A stretch of 60,575 bases of DNA from Pleurotus ostreatus/Saccharomyces cerevisiae fusant (taxonomy: Eukaryota; Opisthokonta). The position numbers were made by a program, and so were the translations under genes. The first letter of the stretch is position 1. Each line of letters opens with the position of its first letter. Positions 1-11,567 of this stretch are shown here, in pieces. A model generated the notes under the pieces. It worked only from the letters and a program-made list of their open reading frames with translations, was not told the DNA's origin and ran no database searches. The stretch is from positions 1 through 60,575 of the forward strand of contig JAMQCK010000117.1 of assembly GCA_024196135.1 (NCBI GenBank), read 5' to 3'.

Positions 1-1330
1 GAGCATCAGATGGCCATGCAATAGTCGGTGAGTGGCGAGGTAGCGTGACATTGATCAGAAGATCTTATTGCCACTTGACGGCTAGATTTGACGCGGCATG
101 TCTTCCGAGAGGCAATGTCGGGAGGAGTCTAGCGAAGGCAGTCAGTGGCGAACCTATGCTAAGACGGTGGCGACGCACTATTGAGCTACCCGACGACCCT
201 AGCATCGGGCGAGCTCGCAGTGGCATTGATGCTCTTGCGTGGCATCGTGGCGTTGACGACGGCGCAGGCTAGACGTTGGCGAGATCTGGTGCCGAGGGTC
301 AACGACAAGAACATGAAGAAATGTGAAGGGGCGCACCACTGGCCGCCCGACCCCCGCCGAATTGGGCGCAGCCGAGGATACATTGATGCACTTGCAACGC
401 ATCGAGAGGATTAGAAAGTGAAGTCGATGGGATCTGGAAAGGAAGTGAGCGACAAGGATATGCCGACAGTATAGTGACGCACTATCGAGAAGCCCGGTCG
501 CAGTGGCATTGGGCCAATCCGGGAATATATTGATGCATTTGCGAGGCATCGAAAAGTCGAGTTTGCCGAAGACTTGTCATTTGCCACTTGCGGGCTGCGA
601 CTTGATGCCTTATATCGCTCGAGAGGCGGTGTCGTACAGATCTAGCATTAACGGTCAGCGCCGACGATCGCAAAAGATAACCGTGGCGACGCACCATTGA
701 GCCGCCCTGTCTCTGCGCCATTGGGCGGGCTCGTCCGGGCATCCAAACTCTTGCGTGGCATTGACGCTCTTGCGCAGCGCCTGGGTTCGCGTATGTTGGA
801 GGCTGGATATTGTAGAGGTTAGCGGAGAGGACATGTGTGACTGCAGACTAGCGCACAATTGAGGCGCCCGGCTGCTGTGGCATTGAGCTAACTCGAGAGG
901 ACATTGATGCATTTGCCACGCATCCTTAGTTCGAGCAAAATATTTCTCGAAGGCTTGAGGGAGTCTAGCGAAAGGCGTTAGCGACGATAGCATGTGGGAC
1001 AGCTGCGCGGCGCACCATTGAGGAGCCCGGACGCAGTGCCATTGGGCTACCTCGGGATACATTGCTAGCACTTGCGAGCTATTACCGGCTTGAATGCCGG
1101 CTGTCCGACAGAGAAAACCTGGAATTGAACGTCAGCGACGAGGACAGACATCGCCACTCGAGTGGCGTACCATTGGACTGCCTGGTGGCCGTGGCACTGC
1201 GCGAGCCCGGGAGAGCATTGCCGGCGCTTGCGAGCTCGTCGGTGTCGGTGTCAAGGGCGGGTTGTCGGTGTCGGATGTGTGGAGGGTGGAAGGGTGATGG
1301 TGAGGGTAGAAGGCAAGAGAGAGTTCCCAT
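1..1330 (-). pseudogene. Copy A2 of an unrecognised tandem exon-intron repeat gene (3' part lies outside the window)
   Basis: This is the second minus-strand copy of the repeat gene family, and its distal end is cut by the window start. The presumed start codon is at 1330. Exon 1 (1171-1330, 160 nt) encodes a protein beginning MGTLSCLLPS and later ALDTDTDELASAGNALPG, and it ends in phase 1. Intron-like segments (minus-strand GT...AG) follow at 1119-1170, 965-1015, 803-856, 642-694, 434-482, 286-335 and 129-178, i.e. 49-54 nt each. The segments between them carry the shared core that on the minus strand reads GCAAGTGCATCAATG ... GCCCAATGCCACTGCG. The frame is not kept through the exons (exon 2 is about 103 nt), so this copy is probably dead or non-coding. 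I do not recognise the encoded repeat. Confidence 0.55.
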
Positions 1331-1475
1331 CAAGTCGCCACCATGCACTGCTTATGTATTCGGCGCATTTCAAACTCCGCTGGGCGGAAATCGCGTGGCT
1401 GTCACGGGACTGGCCTGGGCTCCTTGCTCGCCGTCACTGAACTGTGAATATTGCCTATTGGAAAACCTCGAGGGA
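1331..1475 (-). promoter_or_regulatory. Conserved upstream region of copy A2
   Basis: The region upstream of the A2 start matches the upstream regions of copies A1, B1 and B2. On the minus strand it contains GCCACGCG, AGCGGAGTTTGAA and a TATA-like AATACATAAG (1351-1361), about 20-30 nt before the first-exon ATG. The same order of blocks occurs in all four copies. The promoter role is inferred from that conservation and from the position. Confidence 0.45.
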
Positions 1476-3842
1476 CACAGGCGGCACCGCTTCGTCGACT
1501 AGACAGCGTCCCTGGCAAAGCTCATTGACTATCTTGTCGTGGAGGAAATCGCCTGAGTATATATTGCACGAGCTTTTGAAGAAGCTCCAAGTTGGAGACG
1601 GCGCACTGGCATTTATCGAGATACGAGCCTGAGGTCGACCTCTGAATCGGCGCATATCGTATTTCGAGTGTCGCTCTACGCCAGGATGCTATCGTGCTGT
1701 CTCTCATTGAGGGGAAGTGACCCGACTCGTACCACCAACAAGTTCAACATGCACACCATCACGCATCGAGTTCCAGTCACGCGGGATCGGATAGACCGAC
1801 CCGCAAAGGTATCGTGTATTGGCCCTTACATGACACGCAGTAGATATTACACGAGATACAGCCCACACCACATATACATCCTTCTCCTAGCATCCATAGG
1901 CGCGACAGCCTGCGCAGCAAGAAGATATGTAGACATCCCCAGAAGGAGATGAGAGGGAAAAAATTGACCGCCATCGCCGAAGCGACAGTGGAGTCTGGTC
2001 ATCAAAGTGACTGCAAGACAAGCCGCCGAAGCGGCTGTCTGCAGGAGCACCTACGCGTCCAGGCGTGGGACACTGCCCGAAGGTAGAGCCCGATAAGAAC
2101 GTTCTGGGGAGAGAATAATCAGCCTACGAGCCGCCGGGCGAAAGCATACCGATATCAAGGCGGGATAAATGAGGTGAAGCCTTCCGGTAGTTCACCTCTG
2201 TTAGTTTTGGACTCTGGAGTCAATGTGAGATCCCAGATCATTGTCAATAATCCGCGTACGCACCATCAGTTCTCGTGCAGACGTCTGCCACCGATCCATC
2301 GACGCGGCGCCTTCTTGAGGAATGGCACATTGCGACTTGGTCGCTGCTCCTTTGGCGTGACTTGCATTGGTGACTTAATTGGCCTGCGAGCCTCATTGCG
2401 TCGCCGCGCGAAAGAGACCATTGGACGACGCCGGTCCTAATCGCACCATTCGCCTTCGCCTCTTGATGGTCGATGTCGAACTTGATACCATTGCGCGGAG
2501 TTTAGTCTCATTGCCACTTGGCGGCGAGGGCCTGAGGCGTCACAATCTCTGAGAGGGGATGACGGAGTCATCTGGCACTGGAAATCAGCGAACAGCGCAT
2601 GATATATTGGCAGCGACGTACCATTGAGTTACCCGGTGTTCGCGCCATTGGGTAAGCTCGAGGGATATTGACGCTCTTGGGTGGCATCGGAGCGTGATGA
2701 AACTTGAGACGAGACGTCGACGAGATCTGATTATGAAAGTTAGTGATGTGAGCATGTTGAATGGATCAAGAGCGTACCATTGCGCTGCCCTATCACCGCG
2801 CCATTGGGCGAGTCCGCGATACATTGACGCGCTTGCATGACGTCTTGAGGTCGAAGAAACGTTGTCAAAGGGATCTAGATAGGTAGATTAGCAACGAAGG
2901 TGTGTCATGACTGTCGAGTGGCGCACAATTGAGCTACCCGTGTCCGCGCCATTGGACGAGCTCCCCAGGCATTGACGCTCTTGCGTGGCGTCTGTAGTTG
3001 CAGGAGGTCGAGGATCTTGATCTTCAGGTAAGCTGGTAGACTAGGGCAGTGGCGCGGGTACTTCGAACGATTGAGCGGCCCAGCATTAGGCTGCTGGGGT
3101 CGTCGTCGTGTTGAGTAAGCCCGAGTATATATTGATGCACTTGCGACGCATCGTGAGATCCAGGAAAAGATGCCGAGACAATCTACAAGCGCTAATCAGC
3201 GAAGGGATCACACACAACAAACGCATAGCGCACCATTGAGGTACCCAGTCGCAGTGGCATTGGGCTATCCCGACAGGACATTGATGCACTTGCTTCGCAT
3301 CGTTAATGCGAGGGGTACTGTGACTCGAGGACATCTGATGTTGAAGTTAAGCAACAAGTGCACGTACGCCTATCGAGTGGCGCACCATTGAGGAGCCCGA
3401 TCGCCGTGGTATTGGGCCCGCCCGACGTAAAGACATTGATGCACTTGCGAAGCATCGCGAGGTCGAGGATGATGCCGAGATAGTCTGACAATGAAGGTGA
3501 ATGGCGAATACATGCGCAAGACGGGGGTGGCGCACCATTGAAGAGCCCGTATGCAGTGGCATTGGGCGTCCTCGGGAGATATTGCGGGCACTTGCAAGCC
3601 ACTGCTTTCTTCACGACGACGAGACCTATAGTGAGCGTCAGGAACGACGACAAGCGATGTCAGTCAAGTGGCGTACCATTGGGCAGCCCGATAGTCGTGG
3701 CGTTGGGCGAGCCCGGAAGGCCATTGACGGCACTTGCAAGCCCGTCGGCATCGGTGTCGGAGTCGAGGGCAGCTTGTGGGTGGCGGATATGGGGAAGGTG
3801 GAAGGGGGTCGATGAGGGTAAGAGACAAGAGAGGGTGCCCAT
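1476..3842 (-). pseudogene. Copy A1 of the unrecognised tandem exon-intron repeat gene
   Basis: Start codon at 3842. Exon 1 (3677-3842, 166 nt) encodes MGTLSCLLPS... and DTDADGLASAVNGLPGSPN and ends in phase 1. Int-like segments lie at 3626-3676, 3485-3535, 3335-3385 and 3183-3233 (all 51 nt), then 2875-2926, 2727-2777 and 2572-2621. Exons 2 and 3 (90 and 99 nt) keep the frame in phase 1. They encode repeats of the form LDLAMLRKCINVF...GPNTTAIGLLN, so the unit was once coding. In exon 4 (101 nt) the frame is lost. A tail at 1500-2560 is shared with the other copies: one block reads SPPSGNETKLRAMV in copy B1, another encodes QCAVSNLELLQKLVQYIL here. No known domain was recognised. The copy could be a relic, or a gene with alternative splicing. 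Confidence 0.55.
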
Positions 3843-4015
3843 CAGATCGCAAACGTGCACCGCTTATGTAGGGCGCTCTGTTCAAACTCCGCTCCGAGTC
3901 TGCTATCAGTCACCATATGGGGAACAAACCGCGTGGCCATCACATGATTGGCCTTTGTTCCAATCTGCGTCACTGTTCTGCGCCCGATGCAGGGAAAGCT
4001 GGCCGGATGTCAGTA
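3843..4015 (-). promoter_or_regulatory. Conserved upstream region of copy A1
   Basis: About 170 bp upstream of the A1 start is nearly the same as the upstream region of copy B1, about 21 kb away in the opposite orientation. Shared minus-strand blocks include GCGCAGAACAGT, GATGGCCACGCGG, TTTGTTCCCC and GAGCGGAGTTTGAACA. A TATA-like TACATAAG lies at about 3863-3870, some 20 nt from the ATG. Upstream of about 4015 the similarity fades. Confidence 0.5.
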
Positions 4016-4363
4016 CATGGGTAGTCGTCGTCGTTGAGGGCAATGTATTTTTAAGATAGAGCATTTTGTCTCCCAAAGAGCCACCAAGTTTCATTGCTTG
4101 CCAGTCGCACGCAGGAATTCAGGGGAGGTGCACCATCTGCAGCTCGGGAGGTCCGAACATCCACGACGTTGGCTCCGACGCGTTAACGCTGTAGAGTTCC
4201 CAAAACTCCCATTCATACCTTTCGCCAGTTGCCCTTCCGCGGGTTGGCATGATGGTAACGCGTAGGCTGATATAAAATGAAAGCCTGATGTAGCCGTCCC
4301 GAGAAATCGGAGGAAGATTTGAGGCATCTAATCAAGTACAACAACAGCAAGTGATTGATACAT
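4016..4363. other. Spacer between array A and the asparaginyl-tRNA synthetase gene
   Basis: This is the downstream region of the asparaginyl-tRNA synthetase gene, which is transcribed towards array A. No gene, repeat or RNA was recognised here. Confidence 0.4.
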
Positions 4364-6329
4364 TTAGGGCGTCGCGCGACCGGGCCATCTGAGAATCCGT
4401 TGATATCAGTACCTGCCAAATGCAAGTGCCGATAATCGTACCTCGGGTACAGAGAACACTCGCGAACAGTATAACGGTTGCCCAACCATGCGAGCAAGCG
4501 CTACAATGACAGTTAGCTTCACATACAAAGCGTGTGAGAGAGTATGGCCTCACCTCAATACCAACTCCATAACCTCCGTGCTCGCAAGTGCCGTACTTGC
4601 GCTGATCGGTGTACCAGTAGTACGGCGCCGCGTCGATCCCCTCACGCTTGTATCCCGCAAACAGCTCGTCCAGATCGGCAATCCTCATCGACCCACCGAC
4701 GATCTCGCCCACGTTCGGCATCAGCAGGTCGCAGCTCTCCGTGAACACATGCTTCCCGTCGCCGCCCGGGATCTTCTTCATGTAGAACGCCTTAAGCTCG
4801 GCGGGGAAGGAGTGCAGGAACATCGGCTTCCCGATGATGTCCGTCATCTGGCGCTCGGCGGCCTCTGCGATGTCATCGCCTACGACGTGCGGGACGAGCT
4901 TGACCTGCCCGGACTCGTCCTTGATCGGGTTCCCCTCTGCGTCCTCCTCGGGGTGCAGGATCCCGTGCTCGTTGAGCCACGCGATCGCGTCCACGTACGG
5001 CATGCGCAGGAAGGGACGCTCGGGCTTCTTGAAGCCGGGGTTCAGCTGCTTCACGAGCCCCGCGGTTGTGGGGTTGTCGAGCAGGATGTCGACCGTCTCG
5101 CAGATGAGGGCCTCGAGATGCGTCATCAGCTCGTCGAACGTGATGAACGCGAGCTCGCCCTCGAGGTGCGTGTACTCGCTCAGGTGCCGGCGTGTGTTGC
5201 TGTTCTCCGCGCGGAAGCTCTCCTGCACGCAGTACACGTCGCCGAGCGAGGGGAGGCACGTCTCGAGGTACAGCTGCGAGCTCTGCGTCAGGAATGCCGG
5301 CTGGTTGTAGTAGTCCAGCTTGAATAGCGTCGCCCCGCCCTCGACTTGCGTCTGCACCAGGCACGGCGGCGTCACCTCGAGCATGTGGTGGCGCGCGAAG
5401 ACCTCGCGCATCGCGCTGAGCAGGGCGGAGCGCAGGCGGAGCGTCGTCGACGCAGTCTCGCCGCGGATGACGAGGTGGCGCAGATCGGCTTGAATAGATG
5501 GGTCCGATTTCTGGGGATGTGTGAGGGGATGGGTAGGTCTTGAGCAGATGCACGCACCTCGTTGACCCTGTTCGTGAAGGCGTCCTCGCCGCCCGGTGCC
5601 GCGCCGAGCACCTTCCAGTAGTCCACGGACAGTTCGTGACCGCCCGGCGCCGTCTTGCCCTCGGGCAACGCCTGGAGCGTGCCCACCAGCTCAACCGTCG
5701 ACTCGAGTGTCAACGTGAGGGCGTCGTACGTCTCTGCCTGCGTGCACGTCAGTCCTCTGCCATCTCGCTCGAACACGCCACGCACCACTCTGCCAGAGAG
5801 GACAGCCTGCAGATAGCCGGTCCCGTCGCGAAGGATGATAAACTTGATGCCTTTCTGGTCGCGCAACCGGTGCACCCAGCCCGACACTCGCACGCGCTTC
5901 GTCCGCAACGGCTCCAGGTTCCCGATCTTGCTCTGCACGCCGATAAGCATCCCGCTTCCTCTGGATACACTCCCCACGCACCTTGATCGCCGTCGGCAGC
6001 GCCGCATCCTCGCTCAGCACGATCTTCTTGCTCTCCTCCAGCTGCTTTTCCCGCTTCTCGCTCTCCGCGCCCTGCGCCGCCGCCGCCTTCTCCGCGAGCT
6101 CCTCCGCCTTCTTGCGCTTCTTCTCGAGGCCCTCGGCGCCCTTCTTGGCCTTCTTCAGCGCGGACTGTGTAGGCTCGTCGTACGGCGCGGACGCGTCCTT
6201 GCGCGTGAGGAACTTCGCGTCCGTCGCGGACTTGAACACCGCGTACGCAAGCGTCTGATAAGGTGCATCCGGCGCGCCGGTACCCGTGGCGTCCGAGCCT
6301 GTGGTCTCGTCGATGTGGATGGGGGACAT
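4364..6329 (-). CDS. Asparaginyl-tRNA synthetase, cytoplasmic
   Basis: Class II aminoacyl-tRNA synthetase that charges tRNA-Asn for cytosolic translation. Six exons (6329-5982, 5932-5786, 5737-5558, 5510-4554, 4500-4442, 4388-4364) join in frame to about 571 aa, normal for the eukaryotic enzyme. The lysine-rich N-terminal extension (residues ~40-110) is typical of eukaryotic AsnRS. The anticodon-binding OB fold follows, with VSGWVHRLRDQKGIKFIILR at ~130-150. The catalytic core shows motif 2 (FRAENSNTRRHLSEYTHLE) and motif 3 (GYGVGIERLLAWL). The end YPRWPGRATP fits the usual conserved tail and supports the last 53-nt intron. The start at 6329 gives MSPIHIDETTG and is the first ATG that reads into the conserved region. 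It transcribes towards array A. Orthology to yeast DED81 is likely. Confidence 0.95.
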
Positions 6330-7503
6330 GGGGTGGTGGTGGGGAATGTGAGGGGAGGACGATAACTGCTGATCTTGAGATCGGGAATGACTCGACCGTG
6401 TATACAGTAGCGGCCGTCGGCGTATGATCGCAACGACAGTGTCGAAGAGATGTATAGGAATCGCCGTACGAAGGGGCAGCACCTGCGAACCTGGCGACGG
6501 ATAAGAGCTGAATGTGGAGCAGCCGAAGTTGGCGCGCCGATCAGATATAAGCCCGGCCTTTGTTCGCCCTATTCCGGAAGGCATTGTTCTCTTGCATACT
6601 ATACCCAATGCCCTCGGACCAACAGCTACGATACGTTAGTCTACGCCTACGCTCCTGGCGCCAGTCCACCGAAGTAGCAGGGTTTGTGAGTACGTGGGAT
6701 GCAGCGAGCTTCGTTGAGCGCGATTGCTGGTGAGCAACTCTTATTCTGCCCTATCCTGCACGAATGAGACTTCTTCCTCGAATACACTTCGCAACTGTCC
6801 GCTTCAAGGGCATGGGACCACCCGAACGTGCCTTGCAGCTCTATGCAGCCCAAATTGCTTGAGCTCCGGGGTAATCCGTGGAAATCCTGAGGATTCCAAT
6901 GTCCGATCACTTTGGATTGAGGATTTTTCACGGGCCTGGATGCGCGAGTCCAAGCCTTCTAGGTGAGCACGTCACGTCAGTATGCTCCCCGAAGACGGGG
7001 GAAAGCGTTGGAATCTTGGCATCCGGCATACTCTGGAGGCACATCCCTTTCCTTTCACGGTAAGAATCCTCTGTTGGCCTTATTTGGGAAGGTTTTGTTC
7101 TTTGTTCGCTCTGCCTTCTTCACTTCTGCAGATGCAGGGCGACATAGAAAACGTTGAACACAGGGACCTTGAATGTGGCAGATAGGGAACCGGAAGTGGT
7201 GAGCGTGGTCGGGCCTGATATCCCTCTGGCGACTTCAGAAGGTCTGCATGCCTGCTACAGTACTCTCTGAGGTACAAGCTGGCTAGGATTTCCTTCACAA
7301 AAATCTTCAAGCAGTCTCGATGTCTGTCGTGATGGGATAGCGGTACCGGGGTGGGTATATGGATTAGCGAGAGTCGAAGTATGTTGGGGTGTACGCAGGC
7401 GACGGAGGGAAAAGGCGACGAAACAAGCTCGAGCTTGCAATATCTGCACTATACAGAGGTATGTTGGCGAGATGCGTCCCAGGGATAGAGAGGGTGACGC
7501 ACG
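6330..7503. other. Upstream region of the AsnRS gene and 3' side of the small membrane protein gene
   Basis: Only short overlapping frames are present, none with recognisable protein content. It should include the AsnRS promoter next to 6330 and the 3' UTR of the minus-strand gene ending at 7504. Nothing else is seen. Confidence 0.35.
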
Positions 7504-7800
7504 TTATGCTGATGGTTGCGTCTGCCGCCCGACGAACATCTCCTTCACCGTAATGTCTGCTCCAGATATTGGCCCCAGTGCGTTGGCTGGTCGAGCTAAT
7601 CTCCGCAGCCGTGCCATCTCGTCGTCCGGTATCCTGTCGCCACTCCGTAGTCGTTGCACAACGCCTTCCAATACGGAGGTGCGCGCGTCGAGAGAGAGCT
7701 CTTCTTCCTCCCACTGCTTCTTCAAACGGATGCGATGTATGGAGAGGGACACTATCGCGGTCGCGGAAAAGAGCTCGACTGAATATCGTCGGAAGGACAT
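7504..7800 (-). CDS. Small protein with N-terminal hydrophobic segment, function unknown
   Basis: Single-exon frame of 98 aa starting at an ATG at 7800. Residues ~8-20 (VELFSATAIVSLSIH) form a short hydrophobic stretch. A highly charged helix follows (RIRLKKQWEEEELSLD). The remainder is rich in Leu/Arg (VVQRLRSGDRIPDDEMARLRR) and ends QTQPSA. This layout suits a small single-span membrane protein, possibly mitochondrial, but no family is recognised. It is divergently arranged with the kinase-fold gene starting at 7963, with about 160 bp between the two start codons. An intron that would lengthen the protein cannot be excluded. Confidence 0.6.
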   Translation of the reverse strand: MSFRRYSVELFSATAIVSLSIHRIRLKKQWEEEELSLDARTSVLEGVVQRLRSGDRIPDDEMARLRRLARPANALGPISGADITVKEMFVGRQTQPSA

Positions 7801-7962
7801 GTCTTGAAGGGATGGTGGTACGGATGAACGCGTCCCATCCTCGGCGCCCGCGGCCCGTATGTGCAGCAGCCTGCTCGATCACATGTGATGGCTCTTCGAA
7901 CCCCGGCCTCCTTCTAGTCCCGGTCACCGGTATGCGGGGAACTGCACTTTGCTTCCCTAGTC
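7801..7962. promoter_or_regulatory. Short bidirectional intergenic region
   Basis: A 162-bp gap separates the start codons of two divergent genes, so the promoters must overlap. Position is the only evidence; no TATA box stands out. Confidence 0.4.
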
Positions 7963-9624
7963 ATGGCGAACGACGACAAGCCCACGAAGATTGGCGGCGA
8001 GGTCGGCGAAGTACGCGCCAACATCGACGCCGACAAGCTCAATGATTACATTGCGCGCCATGTGAAGGCAATCCAGGCGCCCGTGAGCATCAAGCAGTTC
8101 AAGGTGAGTGTTCGCCCTTTTCTTTTACGGAGACCCTCTGATATAAGTTCTCTTCACAGTTTGGACAGGTGAGCAAGCGAGCGACTGGACTGGCAAAGCC
8201 CTCAAACTCTATAGTCCAATCCCACGTACTTTCTCACTGGCGCCGAGTGCGTCGGACTTCCCCTCTCATAGCTTACATCCTCTGACATACGAATGTCCAG
8301 CGGGAAGCGTGCTGTACTCCGCAAGAAACCCCCTGGCAAGCTTCTCAGCAAGTCCGCGCATCAGGTCGAGCGCGAGTACACCGTCCTGAACGCGCTGCAC
8401 AAGCACAACCAGAAGCCTACCACCTCTGCCGCTCAGCGCGTCCCCATCCCCGAGCCGTACATCCTCTGCGAGGATGAGTCTGTCATCGGCACACCCTTCT
8501 ACATTATGGAGTTTCTGGACGGACGCATCTTCACGGACCCGAGGATGCCGCAGGTGTCGAAGGAGGATAGGAAGGAGATGTGAGTGTCAGGGTTCATGTT
8601 CGTTCGTGCGCTCCCCCTCCTTCCGCCCATTCTTATTACGCACCTGACGACACATCTTCTCATCTGTATGACCTCCTTCGTTCCCGGCACCCACTGATAC
8701 ACCCCTCTAGCTGGCTCTCCGCCGTCCGCACCCTTGCCGCCCTCTCCTCCCTCGACATCACCGCCGTCGGCCTCTCCTCCTTCGGACCCCACACCCCCTA
8801 CTACCCACGCCAAATCAAGTCCCTTGCTAAGGTATCCCTTGCCCAGGCTGCCGCCGTTGACGTCGACACGAAGGACCTCGTCGGCAAGATCCCCCATTTC
8901 GACGAGATCGTGCAGTGGTACGCGACGCACCTGCCGGACGAAACCAGGACGGGTTTACGGATCACACATGGGGACTATAAGCTAGATAACCTGGTCTTCC
9001 ATCCGACGGAGAACCGGGTGATTGGAATTTTGGACTGGGAGCTGTGTACGTTAGGGAGTCCGGTGAGTCTTCGAGTCCATCTTTTCCTTGCATTGCCTCT
9101 TCCATCCTACGTTCGCCTGTCTCATTCCCCGACTAACACATGCTTCAGCTTCCCGACTTCGCCAACCTGACCTCCCCGTGGACGGCCGATGCGTCCAAGT
9201 ACATTCCCCTCCCAGAGGCGCAGCAGAACCCGCTCCTCACCAGCCTCGACGCCGACCCCGAGGGCGCGCCCATCACCATCGAGGAGGTCGAGTGCGAGTA
9301 CTGCCGCCTCACGGGCTTCCCGTATCCTATCCGCGAGCTCGTGTTTGCGCGCAGCTTTCATTTGTTCAAGGTGAGTGGTAGTTTCGCTTGACTGCTCGCG
9401 TCCCTGTGCGCACGCGTGTCGCGCTTTCTCGCTACCTCATTTGATCATGAACGGAGTTTGCTAATCCTTGGATTCTCTTCCAGTACGCCGTCATCGCGCA
9501 AGGCATCGCCGCCCGTTTCGCTCGCCGACAGGCGAGCTCAGAGAAGGCGGCTGCGTCGGCCGTTCTGTTCCCGGCCCTGGGCAACATGGCATGGGACCTG
9601 CTCAAGCAAGAGGCGAAGTTGTGA
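7963..9624 (+). CDS. Phosphotransferase-family (APH/kinase-fold) protein related to the ACAD10/ACAD11 N-terminal domain
   Basis: Seven exons (7963-8103, 8160-8168, 8215-8246, 8301-8579, 8711-9062, 9149-9370, 9484-9624) give about 391 aa. The aminoglycoside-phosphotransferase/choline-kinase fold is shown by the nucleotide-binding start ([20 protein letters not shown]), [19 protein letters not shown], the catalytic loop [13 protein letters not shown] and the metal-binding [11 protein letters not shown]. This full-length stand-alone form resembles the domain that in animals is fused to acyl-CoA dehydrogenases ACAD10/11, where it phosphorylates 4-hydroxyacyl-CoAs. That substrate is inferred for the fungal protein. 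Exon 2 is a 9-nt microexon (Phe-Gly-Gln) needed to complete the conserved FGQSNPTY motif. It is divergent from the small gene at 7504-7800. Confidence 0.88.
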
Positions 9625-9832
9625 GTGGTTGGGAGGTGTCGGAATATTCAAAAGTTGGAGGGAAGGACACCGGGGCAGATGGAAGACTCGCAGCGAATGT
9701 ACGAAAACAATGGAAATGGAATCTTAGTCGGAATACAAGTGTTATATCGTCGGAGTCGGCTAGGTGTACAAGTTTCTGTTCAGAGTGCTGCCTTCTTCGT
9801 GGGCGTCCTTCGCTAACGAGCTGGGAGGAGCT

Positions 9833-11285
9833 TCACCACTCGACCTTGAAGCACCTCTGCTTGTGCTGTGACCAATCAGCACGCTGGTGTTGTTGACCAC
9901 ACTGCAGTTTCATCAGCAAGGTTCGCCACAACGCAACAGAGGAGTAGCTCTTACATATACAGTCGAGCGACACCTGCAAAATTGAGCGTCAGCATCTATT
10001 CCAAGAGCAGCCAGTCCAAAGCAGAATAGAATAGAAGTTGACAGAACGCATATGCACGAGCAAAATACAACGAAAGGCCTAAGGAGGAGTGGCGACACGC
10101 AGACTCACTTGGCGCATCGCAAAAGCGGGCGGCCGTCACTGCTTGCTTTGCTGCAGCCTTGAGCGGCGCATGATTGGACGCCCTTCAGCACGGCGCCGCG
10201 CACCATGGGGATCAAGAAAGCCATCTCGCTGAAAAACGCGTAAATCAGCATGCGCGCCTAGGCGTGGATCAAATGCCCGATCCGCGTCCAAATGAACCGG
10301 AAGGGGTGAATATGTGTGGGTCAGGCAGAGTGCGCACCCTTTCCCAGTCAGCACCGTCAAGCATCTCTCCGCCGTCTCGCCTGCCAAAACGCCGGGGAAC
10401 TTGCGCTTCCAGATGCGCAATCGCGGGATCAACGCCTCCCGGTCCGCCTGGGGGATGGTCTCGGGAGGCTTGACGAAGGCGACGTTGCCCTTCACAACAT
10501 CCTCAGGGCCTTCTCCACTTGCGTTAGTTTCTTAGCCTCTCAGAGCGTCGAGTACTACGCACCTGGACCCTGTACGACGAGGAGAGTGGAGAGAAATTGA
10601 AGGATAAGGGCAACGTCTCTTGCGGACATGAGATCCATGGCATCCGCCGCAGCGAGGGTGCGTCCGAACTGAAGAGGTAAGAAGTCCTGATTTTCCGGTT
10701 GGATGGCAAGGCGCATGAAGTACGGCCTGAAAAAAGGCCAGGTCAGTAGATGTAGAAGTAGCGATACGATTATATGGCTTTCTAGTGCTGATACCAATGC
10801 TGAAGAAAGGCAGTGAAGAGAATTGAAACTTACATGGACGAGATCTCATTCAGCAGATTCGTCGCGGCGCTCATGACGTTGTCGTTGGCCTTCCACTTTT
10901 CGATGGTTTGCGGCAAATATTTCGCAGAGTATTCGCTGGAAGCAGTTGAGTGCTATGTACAGTGACATTACTTGAATGAGAAGTAGCGGAGTCGTTCAGG
11001 CGAGTCAATTGCGCCTGAAGATGTCCGAACCTACTCACCAATATCTTGCTAGTCGAAGTGGAGGCGGTAGCTGCTGGAGACCACCCAGCTAGTCCAAATA
11101 TAAGATAAGTTACTGACCTCTCTTTCATCGTAAGCAATGTTTACCTGATGTGAGATGAGTCCTGCGCGAATATCCTCGTTCAGGTTGGGAGGTTCTTTCT
11201 CCGGAATCAAGCCCATGGTTGCTGCTAGGCCCTCAGGTGTAAGGAGCCAGTCGGGATCTTGGGCTGAATCCTTGTAGGAGGACAT
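9833..11285 (-). CDS. MYND-type zinc finger protein, paralog 1
   Basis: Eight exons (11285-11145, 11088-11039, 10935-10834, 10726-10563, 10512-10338, 10228-10109, 9973-9955, 9901-9833) give about 279 aa, starting MSSYKDSAQDPDWLLTPEGL. The helical body includes EYSAKYLPQTIEKWK and LLVVQG. The C-terminus is a MYND-like finger: CAAQGC ... LRCAKCRSTVYCGQQHQ then WSQHKQRC, with His where one canonical Cys stands. MYND fingers usually mediate protein-protein contacts. Close relatives lie at 33989-35114 (+) and 45902-46989 (-). All three share a 50-nt exon 2, a 102-nt exon 3 and a 19-nt exon inside the finger, so they come from one gene by duplication. The specific function is unknown. Confidence 0.85.
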
Positions 11286-11567
11286 AGCTGAAGCGTGCAA
11301 GGAAGGAGGGATCTTAGTTATCGGCGATGGAGGTTCAGAAAGAGTTCCAAGAACATGCTCGAAGTTCGCGTAAGGCTGGAGCGCGTCGACACCAACGACA
11401 CGTGGTCGCGAGGTAAATGCCGCGTTACATACACAAGCACCTACAAGTTCGACTTCAATGATATCGTTCATCAATATCGTTAGCGTGTACAGCAATCAGA
11501 CTATCTAGAGAAGGGTCCGCTATGGTCTGGATGCGCGAGAACGCGAAGGGATAATACGACAGCCAGT

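Noticed and set aside
1..3842. CRISPR-like array
   Set aside because: The repeats are degenerate, 150 bp apart, in a spliced eukaryotic genome, and lack identical short repeats with unique spacers.
4488..5327. 279-codon plus-strand frame
   Set aside because: It is antisense to the main AsnRS exon and owes its openness to GC-rich codon use.
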